This document shows positions 51,654 through 59,291 of a stretch of 64,000 nucleotides of DNA, in pieces. A program made the translations under genes and the position numbers. The notes under the pieces are model-generated. The model had not been told where the DNA came from and did no database searches. It was given only the letters and a program-made list of their open reading frames with translations. Origin of the DNA: Indibacter alkaliphilus LW1 (GTDB taxonomy: Bacteria > Bacteroidota > Bacteroidia > Cytophagales > Cyclobacteriaceae); the NCBI RefSeq assembly GCF_000295935.2, contig NZ_ALWO02000052.1, positions 186,001 through 250,000 of the forward strand, written 5' to 3'. Each line of letters begins with the position of its first letter. Within the stretch, counting starts at the first letter, position 1.

Positions 51654-52928
51654 TCAGTCATAAAACAAACCCGGTAAGTAAAGTGATATCTCTGGCACAT
51701 AGGTGACTAAAAACAACACGAGTAAACTTATCAAAAGAAAGGGCAGGCCTGCCCTGCTGATTTTTTCCAAAGAAATTTTTCCTATGCTGGAAGCCACAAA
51801 GAGACAGATCCCAACTGGGGGAGTAGTCAGTCCGATTACTAAATTGACTACCATGATGATGGCAAACTGTATCGGATCCACACCCACATGCATGACCACG
51901 CCCAACAACACCGGAAATAATATCAAAAGCGCTGCAATGGTTTCCATAAAGGCCCCAACAAAGAGTAAAAGCAGATTGATCAGAAAGAGGATCATGAATT
52001 TGTTTTCGGTGATTCCCAATAGGCCGTTGGCAATCATTTGGGGGATTTCTTCCACAGTCATGATCCAGGCAAAAAGATTGGCAAAACCCACCAAGACCAT
52101 TAGGGAAGCGGTAGTTTTGGCAGACTCCAAGATAATGCGGGGGATCATTGTAAGTTTCAGTTCTCGGTAGACAAACAGTCCGATCACCATAGCATATACA
52201 ACTGCAGCAATAGAGGCTTCTGTAGGAGTGAAGACACCTCCAATAATTCCAAACAGAATCAACACGGTCATCATAATTGCCCAAAATGCCTGATAAAAAC
52301 TCTTGGCCATCTGTATGGTACTCACCCTTTTCTTTTTGGGGTAGTTTCTTTTGGCCGAAATCACATATGTAATTCCCATTAGGCCAACACCAAGCAAAAT
52401 CCCCGGAATGATTCCGGCTACAAATAATTTTCCTACTGAAAGCCCGGTCAAAGTAGCCGCTATGATCATGGGCAAACTCGGAGGAATGATCGGTCCCAAA
52501 GTGGAGGAACTGGCAGTCACTGCACAGGAAAACTCTTTGTCGTACCCTTCTTTTTCCATAGCAGGTATCATAACCGCCCCTATACTTGCGGTATCTGCTA
52601 TGGCTGTACCTGATATTCCTCCAAAAAGCATGGAGGCTCCTACATTGGCCAATCCAAGACCACCCCTGACATGCCCAAGGATTGCATTGCAGAAATTGAT
52701 GATTCTGCCTGTAATGCCACTGGCATTCATCAGGTTACCGGCAAGGATAAATCCCGGTATGGCCAGCAAGACAAATACATCTATACCTGCATACATTTTT
52801 TGAGGAATGACAATCAAAGGCAAATCAGAAAAAATCAGGTAAACAAATGAAGATAAGCCCAGAGCAAAAGCAATTGGAACACCAATCAATAGCAATAAAA
52901 TAAAAACTATAAACAGCAATAGTATCAT
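51654..52928 (-). CDS. dctM: TRAP transporter large permease DctM
   Basis: 424 residues with about 12 membrane helices. DctM family features are plain: GVPIAFALGLSSF near 16, AIPGFILAGNLMNASGITGRII near 56, GGISGTAIADTASIGAVMIPAM near 103, and TPPVGICLFVASSI near 375. With DctQ and DctP it forms a sodium-coupled tripartite transporter for carboxylates or related acids. It overlaps dctQ by 4 bp. No catabolic gene lies next to the operon to reveal the substrate. Confidence 0.96.
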   Translation of the reverse strand: MILLLFIVFILLLLIGVPIAFALGLSSFVYLIFSDLPLIVIPQKMYAGIDVFVLLAIPGFILAGNLMNASGITGRIINFCNAILGHVRGGLGLANVGASMLFGGISGTAIADTASIGAVMIPAMEKEGYDKEFSCAVTASSSTLGPIIPPSLPMIIAATLTGLSVGKLFVAGIIPGILLGVGLMGITYVISAKRNYPKKKRVSTIQMAKSFYQAFWAIMMTVLILFGIIGGVFTPTEASIAAVVYAMVIGLFVYRELKLTMIPRIILESAKTTASLMVLVGFANLFAWIMTVEEIPQMIANGLLGITENKFMILFLINLLLLFVGAFMETIAALLILFPVLLGVVMHVGVDPIQFAIIMVVNLVIGLTTPPVGICLFVASSIGKISLEKISRAGLPFLLISLLVLFLVTYVPEISLYLPGLFYD

Positions 52929-53398
52929 GCTTTTAGCTTTAAGATTTTGCTATTGATAAAGATTTCCCTGATCACATACCACAATGTCAATGAGCTCATC
53001 GCCAACATAGATAAATAGACCAGACCCATATTAAGTTTCATAGACGCGGATTGTTGAAGGGTTACAATGTGGATAAGCGGGATACTGAAATACATCATAA
53101 AACTCATCAAAAGACCAATGCAAGAGAGTATCAAAATTTCCAATCGGATTCTGGATTTTGGCCCCAACCTGTCAAAAATCAGCCCAACTCTTACATAGCT
53201 TTTATCCTTGATGGCCAATCCAGCTCCTAAGCTTACCATGTAGATAAAACAAAATCTGGCCAGCTCTTCTGTCCACGATGGCGACCATGGTAAGGCATAT
53301 CGGGAAAAAACCTGGATACAAACACTTAGCATCATCAGCATAAATGTGCCTACGACAGCCATGCCCAATACCTGCTCTAAGCTGAATTTTGATTTCAT
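52925..53398 (-). CDS. dctQ: TRAP transporter small permease DctQ
   Basis: 157 residues, four membrane helices. Typical DctQ order: an N-terminal helix with FMLMMLSVCIQVFSRYALPWSPSW-type ending (the R-Y-x2-P-x-S-W/T motif is seen), EELARFCFIYMVSLGAGLAIK near 46, then two more helices and a short cytoplasmic tail. Overlaps with both dctP and dctM by 4 bp (ATGA), as expected of the unit dctP-dctQ-dctM. Confidence 0.94.
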   Translation of the reverse strand: MKSKFSLEQVLGMAVVGTFMLMMLSVCIQVFSRYALPWSPSWTEELARFCFIYMVSLGAGLAIKDKSYVRVGLIFDRLGPKSRIRLEILILSCIGLLMSFMMYFSIPLIHIVTLQQSASMKLNMGLVYLSMLAMSSLTLWYVIREIFINSKILKLKA

Positions 53399-54378
53399 TT
53401 TATGGCTTGGATTCTTTTGTACATTTCCTTTTGTTGGGCATTGAAGTTGCGCTCCACTGCTTTGCTGGCAAAACTTTGGAAGGCCTCTTTGTCCACTTCG
53501 ACAAATTGCATTCCCTTGGCCTGAAGGTATTCCCGATCCAACCCTTCCTGTTCTAGGAAAAGACCATGCTCATATTCCTGCATCATTTCTGCAGCCTCCA
53601 GGACAACTTTCTGAAGTTCTTCTGGCAGTTTATCAAATTGTTTTTTCCCCAAGACCACATAAGCCCAGCCTTTCACATGTTCGGTCAGATTTACGTATTT
53701 CTGAACCTCATAGAGCCCGGCATTTCTGATATGGGAAAAAGGGTTTTCCTGACCATGAATGGTTGATTGCTGTAAAGCGGTGAAGATCTCAGAGAATGCC
53801 ATCGGTGTAGGTTTGGCACCCATCGCACTCCAGGTGCTGACAAATAAAGAGACATTTGGTACGCGGATGATCAGGTTATTGAGGTCGTTCGGATGAGTTA
53901 TGGGAACATTTGTAGTAAGGTTTCTGGCTCCTCTTTCAAACCAAGCTATGGGTTTGAGCCCTGCCACATCTTCAATATGCTTTTCTATTTCTTTCCCAAT
54001 GGGTCCACCGGCTACTTTTCTGAGATGTTCGGAATCACGGATGGCATAAGGGGTGGCACAAAAAATTGCCAATGGCAAGCTCCAGTTTTCCAAAGATTCG
54101 GCAGTTATCAGAAGGTCAACCGAACCGCTGAGGATACCGGTGATCATGTCCATTTCCTTTCCAAGCTGTTCGTTGGGATATATTTTGACCTCGATACGGC
54201 CAAAGGATTTTTTCTCTACTTCTTCTTTAAATTTAATGGCTGCTTTATGCCAAGTGTTGTCTTCATTGACGATGTGCCCAAAGCGCAGTGTATATTCAGG
54301 CTTTTCTTCATCTGAACTGCAGGAGCATACAATATAAGCCGATAATAAAAAGATGAATAGCCTATAGAATGGCTGCAT
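53395..54378 (-). CDS. dctP: TRAP transporter substrate-binding protein DctP (lipoprotein)
   Basis: 327 residues. Signal with lipobox (AYIVCSC) near Cys18-20, so anchored to the membrane rather than free. Mature part is the DctP/TAXI-like fold: LRFGHIVNEDNTWHKAAIKF near 30, the DLLITAESL core, RNLTTNVPITHPNDLNNLIIRVPN near 150 whose Arg usually binds the ligand carboxylate, and HGQENPFSHI near 210. First gene of the TRAP operon. The substrate cannot be read from the sequence; C4-dicarboxylate is only the family default. Confidence 0.94.
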   Translation of the reverse strand: MQPFYRLFIFLLSAYIVCSCSSDEEKPEYTLRFGHIVNEDNTWHKAAIKFKEEVEKKSFGRIEVKIYPNEQLGKEMDMITGILSGSVDLLITAESLENWSLPLAIFCATPYAIRDSEHLRKVAGGPIGKEIEKHIEDVAGLKPIAWFERGARNLTTNVPITHPNDLNNLIIRVPNVSLFVSTWSAMGAKPTPMAFSEIFTALQQSTIHGQENPFSHIRNAGLYEVQKYVNLTEHVKGWAYVVLGKKQFDKLPEELQKVVLEAAEMMQEYEHGLFLEQEGLDREYLQAKGMQFVEVDKEAFQSFASKAVERNFNAQQKEMYKRIQAIK

Positions 54379-54809
54379 TTGGTTTTTGGATTATTGTAAA
54401 AAACAATTTAACCGAAAAAAATAAAAATTACTTTCAAAAATATGGCTTATCGCAAAATTGTCTGACCGACGGTGATGAGAAACACTTTTCCAAAACTTAG
54501 TACACTGCTTTGACTCCTTCTGTCAATAATCTATCTACTTTGGAAATGTTGGAAAATAAAAAAGCCCTTTTGATCAATCAAAAGGGCTTTTTAGTGTATT
54601 GAAGGTTGTATTTCCTTGGGATTATGTCGCAAAGATATTTACTAGGTATTAAGTTGATACCTGACTGCCAGCAGCCAGGATAGATATCTATTTTCCTTGA
54701 CATTTACAGCAATATCCATCAGTATCCAATATCGATTAATATCCTATATTGATGCAAATAAGTTTAATTGGATGTTGACCGAATATTGTAAAAACATCAG
54801 ATTGATTCT
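54379..54809. other. Spacer between the TRAP operon and the TonB receptor gene
   Basis: 431 bp without a credible gene. It contains a strong hairpin at 54559-54592 and the upstream region of dctP (AT-rich 54390-54430), where I could not place a promoter. Short direct words (TATCCA, ATATC, AGGATAGATATC) around 54660-54750 look like chance in AT-rich DNA. Confidence 0.6.
54559..54592. terminator. Bidirectional terminator downstream of the TonB receptor gene
   Basis: Stem of about 14 bp, AAAGCCCTTTTGA / TCAAAAGGGCTTT, with a 4-nt loop, flanked by A and T runs, so it works on both strands. It lies 218 bp past the stop of the receptor gene. Confidence 0.8.
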
Positions 54810-57074
54810 TTAAAACGGTATCCTCACATTCAAAGCCACATTCCTCCCGATTTGATTGATGCCAAATGGTCTGAAGAGTGACATGTGATCCAGATAAGTT
54901 TGGTTCAATAAGTTGGTACCGCTTACATATACATCTAGCGTATTATTTCCTACCTGTACATTTCCACCTACATTCAATCCCAACAGGTAATATCCTGGAG
55001 TAGCTTCTTCAAGAGGAGCGGCTCTGTTTTGGTCAAATACAGCTGTACCCAAAAGGCTGATGTAGGGTCTCTGGATTCCGGCGAAGTTTTTCAACCTGAA
55101 ATCCACACCCTGGGTCCATCTGAAAGCAGGAATATAAGGCAGGAAGCTCCAGTCAGAGCGTCTTTGACCTATTACCATGCTGTACCCGGAATGGAAATTC
55201 ATCCACTTGGCACCGGTTGGCTGGTATTGAAATTCCAATTCACCACCATACAACCTTGCGTCGGCCTGTTCAAATTCCCATACAGTAAGATCTCCCATCA
55301 TTTCATCTGTTGGAGAGAAGAAGATATAATTGTTGATATGGTTGTAAAAAACTTCTCCTGAAATACTAAAGCCATTTCTGCTATACCTGACACCGAAATC
55401 AGTTTGTAAGTTTTGTTCTCTTTCGAAGCTGGCATCACCTCTTTCAAACCGGCTAGTACCTGGGTGCGGTCCGTTTGAGAATAATTCGGCGAGATCAGGG
55501 GCCCTAAAGCCTTGGGCAATATTCAATCTGAATCTCCAGTTGGTACTGGGCCTGAAAGTAGCACCGGCACTGGTGGTGACCCCATCAAAAGTCCTTTCCA
55601 GTCTTCTGTCAGCAGGCTCTCCGGGAAGAATAAAACCGTAATCTATAAGGTTGGGAGCGTTAGCATCAGCAACCACTTTTCTCCAATCATATCTCAGTCC
55701 CCCTTGAAGTACCCATTTGTCTTTGTTGTAATTGACCAAAGCATATGCGGAACGGTCATCTTTGGTTGCATCAGGGATAAGAATTTCCTCGGCTTCATCC
55801 ATGTTGGTATTGGTCAGGTAAAAACCCTGAACTCCAAAAATCAGCTCTGTATGCTCGGTTAAGGACTTGAAATACTTCAGGTCGTACATGAAATTGCTTT
55901 GATTTAGTCCCAAATCAACTTCATCAAAATCATCTTCAATTTCTTTTCTTTGGTTGATATGGTATCCGAATGTCGCTTTCAACCTGTCATCTCCTAGGTA
56001 TATATTAGTTTCTGAATTTAAAAAGTGATCCCTGACATCTTGAAATGGCAGCTGCATGGAGCGGTCATTTCTTGTAGTTACCAGCTCATCCATTTCATCT
56101 TCTTCAAGGATGCCAAGATTTTGTTGTAGGTAGGTGTATCTGATGCGGGTATCGCCCCAATCTTTTTTGAGCCCAACTCCTGCTTTGATATTTTGTGTAT
56201 TGAAGCGGGTATTTCCCACTGTATTTCCATCACCGTCCAGGTAATCAGCATGGGATTCTGTAGCTGCTCTCAATGACCAGACAAAACCGTTTTCACTTGC
56301 TCCTTTAGCTCCAGCTTCAGCTCTGCCACCTAGGGAGTTGCTGAACCCTCTGAGGTTCACATCACCGTTGATTTCTCCTGCGGAAGCATCTCTGTCCTCT
56401 ATAAGATTGACCACTCCGGCCATTGCTCCAGAACCATAGATGATGGATGCAGGGCCCTTAATCATTTCAATATCTGCAATGCCTGTTTCTGTCATCCCAA
56501 GCCCATGATCTGCTCCCCACTGTTGGTTTTCAAATCGAGCTCCTTGGTAAACCGACAAGACCCTGCTAAATGATAGGCCCCTGATCACGGGCTTGCTGAT
56601 ACCAGGTCCCAACGATATCTCACTGACTCCTGGAGTTCTTGTCAATGCTGTCATCAGATTTGGAGCAGGCATTTTCAGAATTTCATTTTTATTGATTTTT
56701 TCAATATTGATGGGGGAGCTTTCCTTGCTCATTACATATGCCCCCGAAACAACCACTTCATCTATGGATGTGGTGCTCTCTTCCAGTTCTACAGTCAGAC
56801 TACCCACTCTACTTGGATTGAGTGTTTTGACCTCTGTGGCATAGCCAATAAAAGAAATTTGGATGGTTATATTTTTTTCGGGCAGTGAACTTAAGTTAAA
56901 GTTACCGTTTAGGTCTGTTACTACGCCTCTGTTTAATTCTGGTATAAAAACTGAAACGCCAGGAAGTGGAGTTTTGGAATCTTTGTCCACCACTTTTCCT
57001 GAAAGGGAAATATCTTGAGCGGCAATCACTCCTACTGAAAACAGGAAGGATATAGCCACGAATAGTGATCTCAT
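54810..57074 (-). CDS. TonB-dependent outer-membrane receptor, probably for a metal or metal chelate
   Basis: 754 residues. Signal peptide ending VIAAQD (~20), carboxypeptidase-regulatory domain (~22-105; LSGKVVDKDSKTPLPGVSVFI), plug (~120-225; VSGAYVMSKESSP, TRTPGVSEISLGPGISKPVIRG-type start, QQWGADHGLGM), then a 22-strand barrel ending in ALNVRIPF with the C-terminal Phe. The QWGxDHG and metal-receptor-like plug features recall ZnuD/FecA-class receptors. It follows a His-rich small protein gene (57140-57508) in the same direction, which suggests zinc or copper uptake. Ligand is inference. Confidence 0.9.
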   Translation of the reverse strand: MRSLFVAISFLFSVGVIAAQDISLSGKVVDKDSKTPLPGVSVFIPELNRGVVTDLNGNFNLSSLPEKNITIQISFIGYATEVKTLNPSRVGSLTVELEESTTSIDEVVVSGAYVMSKESSPINIEKINKNEILKMPAPNLMTALTRTPGVSEISLGPGISKPVIRGLSFSRVLSVYQGARFENQQWGADHGLGMTETGIADIEMIKGPASIIYGSGAMAGVVNLIEDRDASAGEINGDVNLRGFSNSLGGRAEAGAKGASENGFVWSLRAATESHADYLDGDGNTVGNTRFNTQNIKAGVGLKKDWGDTRIRYTYLQQNLGILEEDEMDELVTTRNDRSMQLPFQDVRDHFLNSETNIYLGDDRLKATFGYHINQRKEIEDDFDEVDLGLNQSNFMYDLKYFKSLTEHTELIFGVQGFYLTNTNMDEAEEILIPDATKDDRSAYALVNYNKDKWVLQGGLRYDWRKVVADANAPNLIDYGFILPGEPADRRLERTFDGVTTSAGATFRPSTNWRFRLNIAQGFRAPDLAELFSNGPHPGTSRFERGDASFEREQNLQTDFGVRYSRNGFSISGEVFYNHINNYIFFSPTDEMMGDLTVWEFEQADARLYGGELEFQYQPTGAKWMNFHSGYSMVIGQRRSDWSFLPYIPAFRWTQGVDFRLKNFAGIQRPYISLLGTAVFDQNRAAPLEEATPGYYLLGLNVGGNVQVGNNTLDVYVSGTNLLNQTYLDHMSLFRPFGINQIGRNVALNVRIPF

Positions 57075-57139
57075 GGTAATATGAATTTTAAAATATTAAA
57101 GAATAAAAGAAATATGGCCTTGAAATAAAAGGCTGCTAT

Positions 57140-57508
57140 TTAAGAAAAGATTGGGGGACCCCGATGATCAAAGCCAAGAGATGTAGTTTGAAAAAAATCA
57201 TGGGAAACAAATGAAGAAGCTTTACTTTCATTCAATTCAGGTGCTTGAGGAATAGCTACTTCAAAATGAAATGCAAAGTACTCTCCATGAGCAATCAGGT
57301 CCAAAATGATCAACTCCATCTCGGTATGCCCGTGGTCTGAAGCGTCTTCATCGGTAATATCAAACAGCACTGGGTGTGCGTGGGTGATAATCTTGCCGTT
57401 TTCGAGTTCATGGGAGTGGAAAAAAAGTACTCCATTAGTCAGGATACTTAGCATTAGGGCTAAGCTCATGTGGCTGATGAAGGGAACAATTTTTCTCCAG
57501 ATTCTCAT
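57140..57508 (-). CDS. Small histidine-rich membrane/periplasmic protein
   Basis: 122 residues. One hydrophobic segment near 12-30 (FISHMSLALMLSILTNGVLFF), then the motif HSHELENGKIITHAHP and more His residues (DHGHTEMEL, HGEYFAFHFE, HDFF, DHRG). Small proteins with HxH...HAHP are found in Bacteroidota near metal-uptake receptors. The gene is 65 bp upstream of the TonB receptor on the same strand; the two likely share a transcript. A metal-binding or sensing role is inference; the family has no name that I can give. Confidence 0.75.
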   Translation of the reverse strand: MRIWRKIVPFISHMSLALMLSILTNGVLFFHSHELENGKIITHAHPVLFDITDEDASDHGHTEMELIILDLIAHGEYFAFHFEVAIPQAPELNESKASSFVSHDFFQTTSLGFDHRGPPIFS

Positions 57509-57652
57509 TTGAGCGAATTTCGCATTTAGAACACGAAGATAATAAAGATTGTTAAGTTAGACTTGCCTTTTTTATTTTTTTATTATGGCAAAACTTATAT
57601 TTAGATATGGCTAAAAATAATTTATCAGGCTTTTTATAAGTAATTTTCCTCT

Positions 57653-58027
57653 ATGATAAATTACGATTACAGGCCGGAGACCTATTTTGACGGCACAGGA
57701 CCTTCCTCTCTGATAGCAAAACTTTTTTATCCTGAAAGTCAGTGGGGTGAGGAAATTAATATTTACGCAAATGTGATAGACGGTGAATTTAATTTTGAGG
57801 CGATTGATTTTTACGGAAATGATATCAAGCTAAATCCGGATAAATCCCGGCTAATTCTAAGTCTTCAAGAGTTAATTTTTTTGATTGAAACTATGGAGAT
57901 AGATCAAAAAGGAGCACTTGGAAATGCTGAGCTCACCTTATCCGGAATCCCTGAAGCCGAAAGCCATTATTATCCTGATTTGGAAAGGTATTTTTCGGAG
58001 AAAAGGAAGTATTATGGGCTTCGCTAA
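57653..58027 (+). CDS. Unassigned small protein
   Basis: 124 residues, no signal peptide or membrane segment, acidic and rich in Tyr, Phe and Leu (MINYDYRPETYFDGTGP opening; SLQELIFLIETMEID in the middle; YYPDLERYFSEKRKYYG at the end). No family recognised. Its stop overlaps the stop of the convergent gene at 58024 by 4 bp. The ATG is preceded by an AT-rich stretch with no clear promoter. Reading frame and amino-acid usage look coding. Confidence 0.65.
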   Translation: MINYDYRPETYFDGTGPSSLIAKLFYPESQWGEEINIYANVIDGEFNFEAIDFYGNDIKLNPDKSRLILSLQELIFLIETMEIDQKGALGNAELTLSGIPEAESHYYPDLERYFSEKRKYYGLR

Positions 58028-58254
58028 AAGTCTAGAATGGTATGATATTCTAAGGATTGAATGTGAAATGTTCTAAACCAATAGTTATAAGTTTCAAACG
58101 GAACACAATCATTGAGCTCCATTCCCTGAAATTCCAGCTTTTGTAGGCTATCTGCCGGCAACCAACTTCTCAAGTCATTTGCCTGGTCTATGGTAAGCTG
58201 GGAAAGTTGAATGACCTTTTGGCCTTTGATCATTAAGGGTATAAGTTTTGTCAT
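58024..58254 (-). CDS. Unassigned small protein, convergent overlap
   Basis: 76 residues: LIPLMIKGQKVIQLSQLTIDQANDLRSWL then FQGMELNDCVPFETYNYWF and a Phe end. Soluble by eye. It overlaps the gene at 57653 tail to tail by 4 bp. No family recognised. Its size makes it a weaker call, but the composition is protein-like and it fills a gap that otherwise would have no minus-strand use. Confidence 0.5.
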   Translation of the reverse strand: MTKLIPLMIKGQKVIQLSQLTIDQANDLRSWLPADSLQKLEFQGMELNDCVPFETYNYWFRTFHIQSLEYHTILDF

Positions 58255-58385
58255 GGTCAGCTTTGTTTATCCTTTTACAAATGAAACCTATTTTAATTGG
58301 GCTTTGGTTAAATATAAATTACCCTTGTGTTAATTTTGGGAAATAGATTTTCAAAAAATATTCAAGTTTTTGCCCTTCTTTCTCT

Positions 58386-59291
58386 ATGCTTAATATTATC
58401 CTTATTGTAGTTTTTTTGGTTTTAGGGATATTCCTGCAAAAGGTAAAAGCTATACCTGCCAATCTAGCTACCTATCTCAACAATTACTTAATTTATGTAG
58501 TCCTGCCTGTATTGGCTTTAAAATACCTTCCAGAAGTTGATTTGAAGCTTGACCTTGTATTGCCAATAGCGACAGCTTGGATGAGCTTTGCTTTGTCATG
58601 GGCTATATTTGGTTTCTTGGGGAAAAAGCTGGAATGGAAGGACTCACTTACAGGTTGTCTTATCATAGTTTCAGGCCTGGCCAATACTTCTTTTGTAGGT
58701 TTTCCGATTGTCAGAGCCTTATATGGAGAGGAAGCTGTAAAAATTGCCCTGCTGATCGATCAAGCAGGATCCTTTATCATCGTGAGCAGTATTGCAGTAA
58801 TCGTTGCCTCGATATACAGTGAAGGCAAAAAGAGAAAGCGTGATATCTCCAAAAAAATACTTACGTTTCCTCCTTTTTCTTTCTTCATCATTGCTATGCT
58901 GATGAATGTGCTGGATTTGGAAATTCCCTCAGCAGCAATACCGGTTTTTGAATTTATTGCTGCCACACTCACTCCAGTTGCTCTTGTGGCTGTAGGACTT
59001 CAGGTTAAAGTTAATTTGAAGGCAGTTGGTTCTCCATACCTTTGGTTGGGTTTGGGGTACAAGCTGTTGCTTATTCCGTTGGTTGTATATGTTTTGTACA
59101 CGGGTATTTTCAGATTAGATGGACTTCTCCTAAAAGTATCAGTTATTGAAACAGCCATGGCACCCATGATTACAGGATCTATCATTGCTATTTCTCATGA
59201 TTTAGAGCCCAAGCTGGCATCCTTACTCGTTGGAGTAGGGATACCTTTATCTTTCTTGACTCTATCTGTTTGGTATTTTGTATTGGCTTGA
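58386..59291 (+). CDS. AEC-family transporter (auxin efflux carrier type)
   Basis: 301 residues with about 10 membrane helices in two halves of five. Family marks: NYLIYVVLPVLALKYLPEVD near 32-45, SGLANTSFVGFPIVRALYGEEA near 95, and ETAMAPMITGSIIA near 255, typical of the membrane-transport (Mem_trans) proteins that export organic acids or auxin-like compounds. The ligand is unknown. Its stop codon TGA directly abuts the stop TCA of the convergent AsmA-type gene with no spacer. Confidence 0.92.
   Translation: MLNIILIVVFLVLGIFLQKVKAIPANLATYLNNYLIYVVLPVLALKYLPEVDLKLDLVLPIATAWMSFALSWAIFGFLGKKLEWKDSLTGCLIIVSGLANTSFVGFPIVRALYGEEAVKIALLIDQAGSFIIVSSIAVIVASIYSEGKKRKRDISKKILTFPPFSFFIIAMLMNVLDLEIPSAAIPVFEFIAATLTPVALVAVGLQVKVNLKAVGSPYLWLGLGYKLLLIPLVVYVLYTGIFRLDGLLLKVSVIETAMAPMITGSIIAISHDLEPKLASLLVGVGIPLSFLTLSVWYFVLA

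Noticed and set aside
51658-52284. Cysteine- and histidine-rich minus-strand frame of about 208 residues within dctM
   Set aside because: It is an alternative frame of the same strand as dctM, whose membrane-protein motifs are unmistakable.
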